Part shown: in pieces, positions 32,583-40,794 of the stretch
Layout of the letters: the number at the start of each line of letters is the position of its first letter
How positions within the stretch are numbered: the stretch's first letter is position 1
Assembly: GCF_006782915.1 (NCBI RefSeq)
Contig: NZ_VCNP01000051.1
Location: forward strand, 62,001 to 126,000
Length of the DNA stretch: 64,000 bases
Source: Streptomyces calvus
GTDB lineage: Bacteria > Actinomycetota > Actinomycetes > Streptomycetales > Streptomycetaceae
Reading direction: 5' to 3'
Notes under the pieces: model-generated
What the model was told of the DNA's origin: nothing
The model's database searches: none
The model's input: the letters and a program-made list of their open reading frames with translations, nothing else
Made by a program: the position numbers and the translations under genes

Positions 32583-34448
32583 CTACCGCGTGGGCGGCGC
32601 CGGCAGCCGCGCTCCGTCCTTGTGCAGCGGCACCGGCTCGCCCTGCCGGTCCACGACCTCGCGGTCACCGAGCGGCGCGTCCAGCCGCACCGTCTGCTGG
32701 TACTGCTTGGCGATCAGGATGCACACCTTGTCCGGCCAGGGCGTCTCGGTCACCCGCACCGTCACCCGGTCGCCGCTCTCGCTCGCCGTCGCCTCGTAGT
32801 CGGCGCACACACCGCCGGTGAAGGTCACGGTCAGCTCGTCGCCCTCGGCGGTGTAGCCCTCGACCTCCACCTCCCGGGCGGACGGCGCCGAGGTCGGCTG
32901 GTCACCGGGCCCGGACGGCGCCGGACTGGCCTCGCCGGACGGCTTGCCGGAGGCGACGAACTCCGGGTCCACGGCCGGATGCGTCACGGTGAGCGTGCCG
33001 CGCGCGTTCGCCGGGATCACCTCGAACAGCCAGGACGGCACCAGCGCCGGCCGGCCGTCCACGGAGTGCGAGGCCAGCCCGAACACCGCCTTCTCGACGG
33101 TGATCGTGTCCTGGGCCGGCCGGGTCTTCGCGGGCTCCTCGCAGGAGGCCGCCGGCTGCCCCTCGTCCAGCGGTACGGCGGTGGCGCAGCCGCCGATGCC
33201 GCCGCGCGGGTCGGCGTCCGGCGCCGCGTTCATCAGGTCCACCGCCTCGCGCGCGCTCACCACGGGATACGTGTCGCCCTTCACCGGCTCGGCGAGGCGT
33301 CCACTGCCGCCGACCACCTCGCCGCCGGCGCCGACGACCACTCCGGTCGTCCAGCCGTACGTCGGCAGCCCGCCGACCTGCGGATCGGCGTTCACCACCC
33401 GCTTGCCGCCCGTGACCTGGCCCGCGTCGAGCTTCGCGGTGTCCTGGCCCACCGCCTTCAGCACCGGCGCGGCGGCCTTCTTCGCGACGGACTCGCTCAC
33501 CACCGCGGGACCGTTCGGCCGCACCGGGCACTTCTCGCCCTTGCAGTTGTCGCCGCCCGGCGCGTACCGGCTGAACGTCCAGGCGCCGGGCGCCTCCCGG
33601 TCCACCCGCAGCGTGGGCCCGGAACCGTCCTGGCCGCCGATCCGCCAGGACCCGCCCTCCAGCACCGGCTTCCCGTCCACGCCGAGCGCCTCCGCCAGCG
33701 CGGCCACCCGCTCCTGCGGGACCTGGCCCGACGCGCGGTACACCGGGGCCGAGCCGGGGCCGTCCGGGAGCGTGCCGTCGGCGCGGTAGGAGGCGCCGTA
33801 CGGGTTGGGCTCACCGGGCGCGATGCCGTTCGGGGCGTCCTCGGAGTGGCCGTCGAGCGCGAGCGGCGGGGGAGTGGCGTCGCCGTTGGCGGCCGGGGCC
33901 GTACCGCCGTCGCCGCCGCCGGAGGCACTGGCGGCGAGATAGGCGCCGCCGCCCCCGACGAGCAGCACGGCCGCGGCGACGGAGGCGATCAGCGCGGGCG
34001 AACGCCGCCGGCCCTGCGCCGGGCCGTCCTCGTGGTCCTCACCCGGATGCCGTGCGTCGGCCCGGTGGGCCCCGACGACGGTCTCCGGCGCACCGGACTC
34101 CGGCCCGCCGCCGACTCCGGAGACGCCGGGCACGCCCTGGTCCTCGGAGGAACCGCGCCCACCCTCGGCTCCGGACGCGTCGGGCCCACCCTTGGCGTCG
34201 GAGGCGTCGGAGGTGGCGGCGTCCGCGCGCCGGGCGTCCGGCGCTTCCGCACCGGGCCCGGCGTCGGCGTCCGGTCCGGTCCCGGCCTCCGGCCGCTCCG
34301 TCTCAGCCTCGGCGCCGGCGGGCCGCCGGTCCCGGGGCTCCGGGGCACCCGTCCCGCCGTCGTCGCCCGCAGCGCCCCCGGTGCCGCGCGTGCCGCCGGC
34401 GGCGTCGCGCGCCTCGGCGTCGTCGTTGTCGGGTCGCTCGGTGTTCAC
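32583..34448 (-). CDS. Large single-pass membrane-anchored protein, actinobacterial, function unknown
   Basis: 621 residues. The first 145 are a disordered Glu/Asp/Gly/Ala-rich cytoplasmic segment, followed by one membrane helix (SPALIASVAAAVLLVGGGGAYLAAS split here; about 150-175) and a large extracellular part with possible repeated alpha/beta segments (SAPVYRASGQVPQERVAALAEALGV, WTFSRYAPGGDNC, GLPTYGWTTGVVVGAGGEV, PLDEGQPAASCEEP). Several Cys probably form disulfides. I recall this as a conserved streptomycete large membrane protein next to the adenosine kinase locus. No enzymatic motif is seen. GTG start at 34448. Confidence 0.75.
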   Translation of the reverse strand: MNTERPDNDDAEARDAAGGTRGTGGAAGDDGGTGAPEPRDRRPAGAEAETERPEAGTGPDADAGPGAEAPDARRADAATSDASDAKGGPDASGAEGGRGSSEDQGVPGVSGVGGGPESGAPETVVGAHRADARHPGEDHEDGPAQGRRRSPALIASVAAAVLLVGGGGAYLAASASGGGDGGTAPAANGDATPPPLALDGHSEDAPNGIAPGEPNPYGASYRADGTLPDGPGSAPVYRASGQVPQERVAALAEALGVDGKPVLEGGSWRIGGQDGSGPTLRVDREAPGAWTFSRYAPGGDNCKGEKCPVRPNGPAVVSESVAKKAAAPVLKAVGQDTAKLDAGQVTGGKRVVNADPQVGGLPTYGWTTGVVVGAGGEVVGGSGRLAEPVKGDTYPVVSAREAVDLMNAAPDADPRGGIGGCATAVPLDEGQPAASCEEPAKTRPAQDTITVEKAVFGLASHSVDGRPALVPSWLFEVIPANARGTLTVTHPAVDPEFVASGKPSGEASPAPSGPGDQPTSAPSAREVEVEGYTAEGDELTVTFTGGVCADYEATASESGDRVTVRVTETPWPDKVCILIAKQYQQTVRLDAPLGDREVVDRQGEPVPLHKDGARLPAPPTR

Positions 34449-34590
34449 CGCATCGCTCCTTCGGCTGCACAGCTGTCCCGGAAGACCCTTCCCGGCCGGG
34501 CCGGGACCGCTGGTGGGTCGTATCCCGCATCCCCTTTACGGGGGACAGCGATGGGACGCAGCGGGGGAGCGCGCGGTTCCCCTGGGCTCC

Positions 34591-34800
34591 TCAGTCGCCG
34601 TAGTCGGCCATGGCGTCCAGCAGCCGGGCCGACGCCACCGGCACGCGCACGCCGTGGATCAGCGAGGGGGAGACGGGCCGGGCGGCGGCACGGTCCGGGA
34701 CGGTCCAGTGGGGAGCCATCCGGGCGCAGTCGCCCCGCAGCGACGCAAGGCCGCCCTCGAGGTCGGCCGGAACATGCAACTGCGACTCGCGGTTCGTCAT
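34591..34800 (-). CDS. Small hypothetical protein, 69 residues
   Basis: Frame from ATG 34800 with a plausible soluble product (TNRESQLHVPADLEGGLASL ... MAPHWTVPDRAAARP ... LLDAMADYGD). No signal or known motif. Codon third-position bias fits the chromosome. It lies between the large membrane protein gene (same strand, 140 bp away) and the divergent adenosine kinase. A ribosome site is weak. I believe similar short proteins occur at this place in other Streptomyces, but this is memory and should be treated as tentative. Confidence 0.55.
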   Translation of the reverse strand: MTNRESQLHVPADLEGGLASLRGDCARMAPHWTVPDRAAARPVSPSLIHGVRVPVASARLLDAMADYGD

Positions 34801-34929
34801 GTCTGCACCGTATGCACGTCGAAGGTCACGAAGAAAGACCTACTATCGGGTAGTTCAGGTCGCTTCTGCGGGTCACCGGCACCCGGTAGCGTGAAGTGTC
34901 AACCCGCCTCCCTCAGGAGAATCCACGCC

Positions 34930-35904
34930 GTGCGCATCGCAGTCACCGGCTCCATCGCCACCGACCACCTCATGACCTTCCCCGGGCGCTTCGCCGACCA
35001 GTTCGTCGCGGACCAGCTGCACACGGTCTCGCTGTCCTTCCTGGTCGACAACCTCGACGTGCGCCGCGGCGGCGTGGGCGCGAACATCGCCTTCGGGATG
35101 GGCCAGCTCGGCACCCGCCCCGTCCTCGTCGGAGCCGCCGGCTTCGACTTCGACGAGTACCGGGCCTGGCTGGACCGGCACGGCGTCGACACCGAGTCCG
35201 TCCGCATCTCCGACACCCTGCACACCGCCCGCTTCGTGTGCACCACGGACTCCGACCACAACCAGATCGGCTCCTTCTACACGGGCGCGATGAGCGAGGC
35301 CCGGCTGATCGAGCTGAAGACCGTCGCCGACCGCGTGGGCGGCCTCGACCTGGTCTCCATCGGCGCCGACGACCCGGAGGCGATGCTGCGCCACACCGAG
35401 GAGTGCCGCTCCCGGGGCATCCCGTTCGCCGCCGACTTCTCCCAGCAGATCGCCCGCATGGACGGCGAGGAGATCCGCATACTGCTGGACGGGGCGACCT
35501 ACCTCTTCTCCAACGAGTACGAGAAGGGGCTCATCGAGACCAAGACCGGCTGGACCGACGCGGAGATCCTCGGCCGGGTCGGCCACCGCGTCACCACCCT
35601 CGGCGCGCGCGGCGTGCGCATCGAGCGGGCCGGCGAGGACACCATCGAGGTCGGCTGCCCCGACGAGGAGCGCAAGGCCGACCCGACCGGCGTCGGCGAC
35701 GCCTTCCGCGCCGGCTTCCTGTCCGGCCTCGCCTGGGGCGTCTGTCTGGAGCGCGCGGCGCAGGTCGGCTGCATGCTGGCGACCCTCGTCATCGAGACGG
35801 TCGGCACGCAGGAGTACCAGCTGCGCCGCGCCCACTTCATGGAGCGCTTCACCAAGGCGTACGGCGACGAGGCCGCGGCCGAGGTGCAGGAACACCTCGT
35901 CTGA
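34930..35904 (+). CDS. adoK: Adenosine kinase, actinobacterial PfkB type
   Basis: 324 residues, the same length as the mycobacterial adenosine kinase Rv2202c as I remember it, with closely matching blocks: IAVTGSIATDHLMTFPGRF, LSFLVDNLDVRRGGVGAN, ISDTLHTARFVCTTD, SFYTGAMSEARLIEL, ADDPEAMLRHTEECR and the PfkB ATP/anion-hole signature DPTGVGDAFRAGF with its catalytic Asp. It phosphorylates adenosine to AMP in purine salvage. GTG 34930 follows AGGAGAATCCACGCC. Position just left of the cta genes also matches the mycobacterial locus. It is convergent with, and only 9 bp from, the desulfurase-TusA gene. Often annotated only as carbohydrate kinase. Confidence 0.88.
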   Translation: MRIAVTGSIATDHLMTFPGRFADQFVADQLHTVSLSFLVDNLDVRRGGVGANIAFGMGQLGTRPVLVGAAGFDFDEYRAWLDRHGVDTESVRISDTLHTARFVCTTDSDHNQIGSFYTGAMSEARLIELKTVADRVGGLDLVSIGADDPEAMLRHTEECRSRGIPFAADFSQQIARMDGEEIRILLDGATYLFSNEYEKGLIETKTGWTDAEILGRVGHRVTTLGARGVRIERAGEDTIEVGCPDEERKADPTGVGDAFRAGFLSGLAWGVCLERAAQVGCMLATLVIETVGTQEYQLRRAHFMERFTKAYGDEAAAEVQEHLV

Positions 35905-35913
35905 GCCGGAGCG

Positions 35914-37302
35914 TCAGGAGACCCGGCGGACCAGGTAGGCCGTCCCCCGCTCCGCCGGCTCCTCGCCCACGTACTCCTGACCGCGCATCTCGCACCACGC
36001 CGGGATGTCGAGCCGGGCCGCCTCGTCGTCCGACAGGACCCGGACCGTGCCGCCCACCGGCACCTGGCCGAACACCTTGGCCAGCTCGATCACCGGGATC
36101 GGACAGCGCCGGCCCAGCGCGTCGACCACCAGGGCCTCCTGCTCGTCCGGCACCGGCACGTCCCCGGCCCGCACCGGCGCGCCCAGCTTCTCCCGCACGC
36201 CCGCCACCACCTCCGGCAGCACGGCCAGGAACCGCTCGACGTCCTCCTCCCGCGTCCCCGGCGGCAGCGAGAGACGGACGTTGCCCTCGCTGAGCACGCC
36301 CATCGCCTTCAGTACGTGGCTCGGCGTCAGCGTGCTGCTGGTGCAGGACGAACCGGAGGAGACGGAGAAGTCCGCGCGGTCCAGCTCGTGCAGCAGAGTC
36401 TCCCCGTCGACATAGAGACACGAGAAGGTGACGATCCCCGGCAGCCGCCGCTGCGGATCGCCGACCACCTCCACGTCCGGCACCAGCCGCGGCACCCGCG
36501 CCCGGATCCGCTCCGTCAACTCCCGCAGCCGGACGTCCTCCTCGGCCGCCTCGGCCCGCACCGCCCGCAACGACGCCGCCGCGGCCACGATCGCCGGCAG
36601 GTTCTCGAACCCGGCCGCCCGGCCCGACTCCCGCTCGTCCCGGGGCCCCTGCGGCGCGAACCGCACCCCCTTGCGCACGACCAGCAGCCCCACCCCCGAC
36701 GGCCCGCCCCACTTGTGCGCGCTCGCCGCGAGCAGCGACCAGTCGCCGTCGACCGGACCCCAGCCCAGCGACTGGGCCGCGTCCACCAGCAGCGGCACCC
36801 CCGCCGCCCGGCACACCTCGGCCACCTCCGCCACCGGCTGCACGGTCCCCACCTCGTGGTTGGCCGACTGCAGACAGGCCAGCGCCGTGTCCGGCCGCAG
36901 CGCCTCGGCGTACGCCCGCGCGCTCACCGCACCCGCGCGGTCCACCGCGACCTGCGTGACCGTCCCGCCGTCCGCCTCGTGCGCGTCAGCCGCATGGAGT
37001 ACGGAGGAGTGTTCGACCGCGGACACGATCAGGTGACGTCCCGTCCGCCGCCGCCCCGCCAGCGCCCCGGCGATCCCGGAGTGCACCGCCCGGGTCCCGG
37101 ACGAGGTGAACACCAGCTCGTCCGGCCGGCATCCCACGGCCTCCGCGGCCGCCTCGCGCGCCGCGTCCAGCAGCAGCCGCGCCCGCCGTCCCTCCCGGTA
37201 CAGCCGCGCCGGATCCGCCCACCCCTCGTCGAGCGCGGCCGTCAGGGCCTGGCGGGCAACGGGATGGAGGGGAGCGGCCGAAGCGGCGTCGAAGTAGGAC
37301 AC
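35914..37302 (-). CDS. Cysteine desulfurase (NifS/IscS class V) fused to a TusA/SirA-like domain
   Basis: 462 residues. Residues 1-380 are a class V PLP enzyme: YFDAASAAPLHP, SSGTRAVHSGIAGA, SAVEHSSVLHA, LLVDAAQSLGW, PLP-binding Lys 197 (ASAHKWGGPSG) and catalytic-loop Cys 320 (SVSSGSSCTSS). Residues 390-462 form a TusA domain with Cys 400 in GRRCPIPVIELAKVF. IscS passes persulfide sulfur to TusA in other bacteria, so the fusion would channel sulfur within one chain, possibly for tRNA thiolation or a cofactor. GTG 37302 is the start. It is divergent from ctaC. Target pathway unknown. Confidence 0.9.
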   Translation of the reverse strand: MSYFDAASAAPLHPVARQALTAALDEGWADPARLYREGRRARLLLDAAREAAAEAVGCRPDELVFTSSGTRAVHSGIAGALAGRRRTGRHLIVSAVEHSSVLHAADAHEADGGTVTQVAVDRAGAVSARAYAEALRPDTALACLQSANHEVGTVQPVAEVAEVCRAAGVPLLVDAAQSLGWGPVDGDWSLLAASAHKWGGPSGVGLLVVRKGVRFAPQGPRDERESGRAAGFENLPAIVAAAASLRAVRAEAAEEDVRLRELTERIRARVPRLVPDVEVVGDPQRRLPGIVTFSCLYVDGETLLHELDRADFSVSSGSSCTSSTLTPSHVLKAMGVLSEGNVRLSLPPGTREEDVERFLAVLPEVVAGVREKLGAPVRAGDVPVPDEQEALVVDALGRRCPIPVIELAKVFGQVPVGGTVRVLSDDEAARLDIPAWCEMRGQEYVGEEPAERGTAYLVRRVS

Positions 37303-37463
37303 ACCTCAACGCTAAGCGCCCCGACGGGACGCGGAAAACCGCGCGGCCGACCACGCCGGAACGGCGGCCGCGGGACGCCCCGCACCCCCGGTGATGAGGC
37401 GCCCGGTGTAACCCGCGGCGCGTACGGCACCCCTCCCCGCGACCCCCCGGAAGGCGTCGGCTA

Positions 37464-37492
37464 GGGTTTGGTCCGCATAAACATCCAAACCC
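37464..37492. promoter_or_regulatory. Inverted repeat in the ctaC upstream region
   Basis: GGGTTTGG (37464-37471) and CCAAACCC (37485-37492) flank TCCGCATAAACAT. It lies about 86 bp before the ctaC GTG in the 275-bp divergent gap. TAGGGT at 37462 overlaps the first arm and could be a -10. It does not match a Rex site. Candidate operator or leader hairpin. Confidence 0.45.
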
Positions 37493-37577
37493 CTGCCCGA
37501 CGCAGGGCGGCGACCGACCAGCGAGAAGGCCAGGCCGCAGCCGTACAGCGCGGGCGAGACTCTCGGGAAGGCGCTAC

Positions 37578-38537
37578 GTGAGTCCCAACGGCTCCGACCG
37601 CTCGCCGCGGCGCCCGATGCGGCGGAAGCTGCTGCAGGCACTGACCGCGGGCCTGGTCCTGGCGACCGCCACCGGTTGCACATGGGAGGACTTCCCCCGC
37701 CTTGGTATGCCCACCCCCACCACGGAAGAGGCTCCGCGGATCCTCTCCCTGTGGCAGGGATCCTGGGCTGCCGCGCTCGCCGTCGGCGTGCTGGTGTGGG
37801 GCCTGATCCTGTGGAGTGCTTTCTTCCACCGGCGCAGCCGCACCAAGGTCGAGGTACCTCCGCAGACCCGGTACAACATGCCCATCGAGGCGCTGTACAC
37901 GGTGGTTCCGCTCATCATCGTCTCGGTGTTCTTCTACTTCACCGCACGCGACGAGTCCGAGCTGCTGAAGCTCGAGAAGAAGCCCGACGTCACGGTCAAC
38001 GTGGTCGGCTTCCAGTGGAGCTGGTGCTTCAACTACGTCGAGAACGTGGACGGTTCCACGGGTGACGCCAAGCAGGCCAAGGAACTGGAGGCGATCCCGG
38101 ACCGGTACAAGGAGGCCTTCCCGGCCGACGCCGGCGGTGTCTACGACTGCGGTGTCCCCGGTACCCGGAACCCGCAGACCAACAACCCGGGTCCCACCCT
38201 GTGGCTGCCCGAGGGCAAGCGGGTCCGCTTCGTGCTGACCTCGCGCGACGTCATCCACTCCTTCTGGGTGGTGCCGTTCCTGATGAAGCAGGACGTCATC
38301 CCGGGCCACACCAACGCCTTCGAGGTGACCCCCAACCGTGAGGGCACCTTCCTGGGCAAGTGCGCCGAGCTCTGCGGCGTCGACCACTCCCGGATGCTGT
38401 TCAACGTGAAGGTCGTCTCCCCCGAGCGCTACGAGCAGCACCTCAAGGACCTCGCGAAGAAGGGGCAGACCGGTTACGTTCCCGCCGGCATCGCGCAGAC
38501 GAGCCACGAGAAGAACCGGGAGACGAACAACCTGTGA
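37578..38537 (+). CDS. ctaC: Cytochrome c oxidase subunit II (CtaC), lipoprotein
   Basis: 319 residues. A lipoprotein signal (LLQALTAGLVLATATGC, lipobox Cys 34) is followed by two membrane helices (AAALAVGVLVWGLILWSAFF, ALYTVVPLIIVSVFFYFTA) and a CuA cupredoxin domain with VIHSFWVVPF and GTFLGKCAELCGVDHSRM, which hold the CuA ligands. NVVGFQWSWCFNY is the usual electron-entry motif. It takes electrons from the cytochrome bcc complex, directly in the actinobacterial supercomplex. GTG 37578 follows GGGAAGGCGC. Its stop overlaps the ctaD start (GTGA). Confidence 0.97.
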   Translation: MSPNGSDRSPRRPMRRKLLQALTAGLVLATATGCTWEDFPRLGMPTPTTEEAPRILSLWQGSWAAALAVGVLVWGLILWSAFFHRRSRTKVEVPPQTRYNMPIEALYTVVPLIIVSVFFYFTARDESELLKLEKKPDVTVNVVGFQWSWCFNYVENVDGSTGDAKQAKELEAIPDRYKEAFPADAGGVYDCGVPGTRNPQTNNPGPTLWLPEGKRVRFVLTSRDVIHSFWVVPFLMKQDVIPGHTNAFEVTPNREGTFLGKCAELCGVDHSRMLFNVKVVSPERYEQHLKDLAKKGQTGYVPAGIAQTSHEKNRETNNL

Positions 38538-40270
38538 GCATCCTCAACGAACCCCAGGGTGCCGCGGCAGCTGAGGACTCGTACGAGAACGAGCTGCCGG
38601 TACGGCGCAAGCAACCCGGCAACGTCGTGGTCAAGTGGCTGACGACCACGGACCACAAGACGATCGGCACGCTCTACTTGGTGACGTCGTTCGCGTTCTT
38701 CTGCATCGGCGGTGTCATGGCTCTGGTCATGCGCGCCGAGCTGGCCCGGCCGGGCCTGCAGATCATGTCGAACGAGCAGTTCAACCAGGCGTTCACGATG
38801 CACGGCACGATCATGCTGCTGATGTTCGCGACGCCGCTGTTCGCCGGTTTCGCCAACTGGATCATGCCGCTGCAGATCGGCGCGCCCGACGTGGCGTTCC
38901 CGCGGCTGAACATGTTCGCCTACTGGCTGTACCTGTTCGGCTCGCTGATCGCGGTCGGTGGCTTCCTCACCCCGGACGGCGCGGCCGACTTCGGCTGGTT
39001 CGCCTACTCCCCGCTGTCGGACGCGGTCCGCTCGCCGGGCATCGGCGCCGACATGTGGATCATGGGTCTGGCCTTCTCCGGCTTCGGCACGATCCTCGGC
39101 TCGGTCAACTTCATCACCACGATCATCTGCATGCGCGCTCCCGGCATGACGATGTTCCGCATGCCGATCTTCACCTGGAACGTGCTGCTGACCGGTGTGC
39201 TGGTCCTGCTCGCCTTCCCGGTCCTCGCCGCGGCACTGTTCGCCCTGGAGGCGGACCGCAAGTTCGGCAGCCACATCTTCGACTCGGCCAACGGAGGGGC
39301 GCTGCTGTGGCAGCACCTGTTCTGGTTCTTCGGCCACCCCGAGGTGTACATCATCGCGCTGCCGTTCTTCGGCATCATCAGTGAGATCATCCCGGTCTTC
39401 TCCCGCAAGCCGATGTTCGGCTACATGGGCCTGATCGGCGCGACGATCGCGATCGCGGGTCTGTCCGTGACGGTGTGGGCGCACCACATGTACGTCACCG
39501 GCGGCGTGCTGCTGCCGTTCTTCTCCTTCATGACCTTCCTGATCGCGGTCCCGACCGGTGTGAAGTTCTTCAACTGGATCGGCACCATGTGGAAGGGCAG
39601 CCTGTCCTTCGAGACGCCGATGCTGTGGTCGCTGGGCTTCCTGATCACCTTCACCTTCGGTGGTCTGACCGGCGTCATCCTGGCCTCGCCGCCGCTGGAC
39701 TTCCACGTCTCCGACAGCTACTTCGTGGTGGCGCACTTCCACTACGTGGTGTTCGGCACCGTGGTCTTCGCGATGTTCGCCGGCTTCCACTTCTGGTGGC
39801 CGAAGTTCACCGGCAAGCTGCTCGACGAGCGCCTCGGCAAGATCACGTTCTGGACGCTGTTCATCGGCTTCCACGGCACCTTCCTGGTCCAGCACTGGCT
39901 GGGCGCCGAGGGCATGCCGCGCCGGTACGCGGACTACCTCGCGGCCGACGGCTTCACCGCGCTGAACACCGTCTCCACGATCGCCTCGTTCCTGCTCGGC
40001 CTGTCGGTCCTGCCGTTCTTCTACAACATCTGGAAGACGGCCAAGTACGGCAAGCCGGTCACCGTCGACGACCCGTGGGGCTACGGCCGCTCCCTGGAGT
40101 GGGCGACCTCCTGCCCGCCGCCGCGGCACAACTTCCTCACCCTGCCGCGGATCCGCAGTGAATCCCCGGCGTTCGACCTGCACCACCCGGAGATCGCCGC
40201 GCTCGACGAGCTCGAGAACGCCGGTCACGGCGAGAAGGCCCTCGCTGGGGGCAAGGAGGCCGGCAAGTGA
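38534..40270 (+). CDS. ctaD: Cytochrome c oxidase subunit I (CtaD)
   Basis: 578 residues, twelve membrane helices. Heme and CuB ligands are visible: QAFTMHGTIMLLMF (heme a His), FWFFGHPEVYIIALP (CuB His cross-linked to Tyr), TVWAHHMYVTGG (CuB His pair), and VVAHFHYVVFG (heme a3 and heme a His). The K and D proton-channel parts are in the aa3-type A family. It reduces oxygen to water in the membrane. GTG 38534 overlaps the ctaC stop by four bases and the 3' end overlaps ctaF in the same way, so translation of ctaC-ctaD-ctaF is coupled. Confidence 0.98.
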   Translation: MSILNEPQGAAAAEDSYENELPVRRKQPGNVVVKWLTTTDHKTIGTLYLVTSFAFFCIGGVMALVMRAELARPGLQIMSNEQFNQAFTMHGTIMLLMFATPLFAGFANWIMPLQIGAPDVAFPRLNMFAYWLYLFGSLIAVGGFLTPDGAADFGWFAYSPLSDAVRSPGIGADMWIMGLAFSGFGTILGSVNFITTIICMRAPGMTMFRMPIFTWNVLLTGVLVLLAFPVLAAALFALEADRKFGSHIFDSANGGALLWQHLFWFFGHPEVYIIALPFFGIISEIIPVFSRKPMFGYMGLIGATIAIAGLSVTVWAHHMYVTGGVLLPFFSFMTFLIAVPTGVKFFNWIGTMWKGSLSFETPMLWSLGFLITFTFGGLTGVILASPPLDFHVSDSYFVVAHFHYVVFGTVVFAMFAGFHFWWPKFTGKLLDERLGKITFWTLFIGFHGTFLVQHWLGAEGMPRRYADYLAADGFTALNTVSTIASFLLGLSVLPFFYNIWKTAKYGKPVTVDDPWGYGRSLEWATSCPPPRHNFLTLPRIRSESPAFDLHHPEIAALDELENAGHGEKALAGGKEAGK

Positions 40271-40665
40271 AGATCCAGGGCAAGATGTTCATGTGGCTGA
40301 GCGTCTTCCTCCTCGCCATGGCGGTCGTCTATGGCGTGTGGTCGAAGGAGCCGGCCGGCACCACCGCCCTCTTCCTGGCCTTCGGCCTGAGCATCATGAT
40401 CGGCTTCTACCTCGGCTTCACGGCCAAGCGGGTCGACGTGGGCGCTCAGGACAACAAGGAGGCGGACGTCGCCGACGACGCCGGCGAGGTCGGGTTCTTC
40501 AGCCCGCACAGCTGGCAGCCGCTCTCCCTGGCCGTGGGTGGCGCCCTGGCCTTCATGGCCGTGGCGATCGGCTGGTGGCTGATGTACTTCTCGGCGCCGC
40601 TGCTCCTGGTCGGCATCTGGGGCTGGGTCTTCGAGTACTACCGCGGTGAGAACCGCACCCAGTAA
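40267..40665 (+). CDS. ctaF: Cytochrome c oxidase subunit IV (CtaF)
   Basis: 132 residues with four hydrophobic helices (MFMWLSVFLLAMAVVYG, ALFLAFGLSIMIGFYLGF, SLAVGGALAFMAVAIGWW, APLLLVGIWGWVFEYY). It is the actinobacterial small oxidase subunit IV, assembling with CtaC/D/E. The start GTG overlaps the ctaD stop (GTGA). A strong terminator follows 17 bp after the stop, ending the ctaCDF operon; ctaE is encoded separately with the qcr genes. Confidence 0.95.
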   Translation: MKIQGKMFMWLSVFLLAMAVVYGVWSKEPAGTTALFLAFGLSIMIGFYLGFTAKRVDVGAQDNKEADVADDAGEVGFFSPHSWQPLSLAVGGALAFMAVAIGWWLMYFSAPLLLVGIWGWVFEYYRGENRTQ

Positions 40666-40682
40666 CACGCCGCACGGCACTT

Positions 40683-40720
40683 CGGGGCCCGGACACTCCG
40701 TCAGGAGCGTCCGGGCCCCG
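40683..40720 (+). terminator. Terminator after ctaF
   Basis: CGGGGCCCGGAC (40683-40694) pairs perfectly with GTCCGGGCCCCG (40709-40720); loop of 14 bases; CTTTTG follows, a rare U-run in this GC-rich sequence. It closes the ctaC-ctaD-ctaF operon. Confidence 0.9.
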
Positions 40721-40794
40721 CTTTTGCCGTACGTCCCTCACCCGTTCGGGCCGTCCGGCAAGCCGGAGGCCGCGCGGCTTCCTAGCGTGAGGCC

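Noticed and set aside
37464..37492. Inverted repeat before ctaC as a Rex (NADH/NAD) operator
   Set aside because: Arms GGGTTTGG/CCAAACCC do not match the TTGTGAA-type Rex consensus, so it is listed only as an unnamed inverted repeat.
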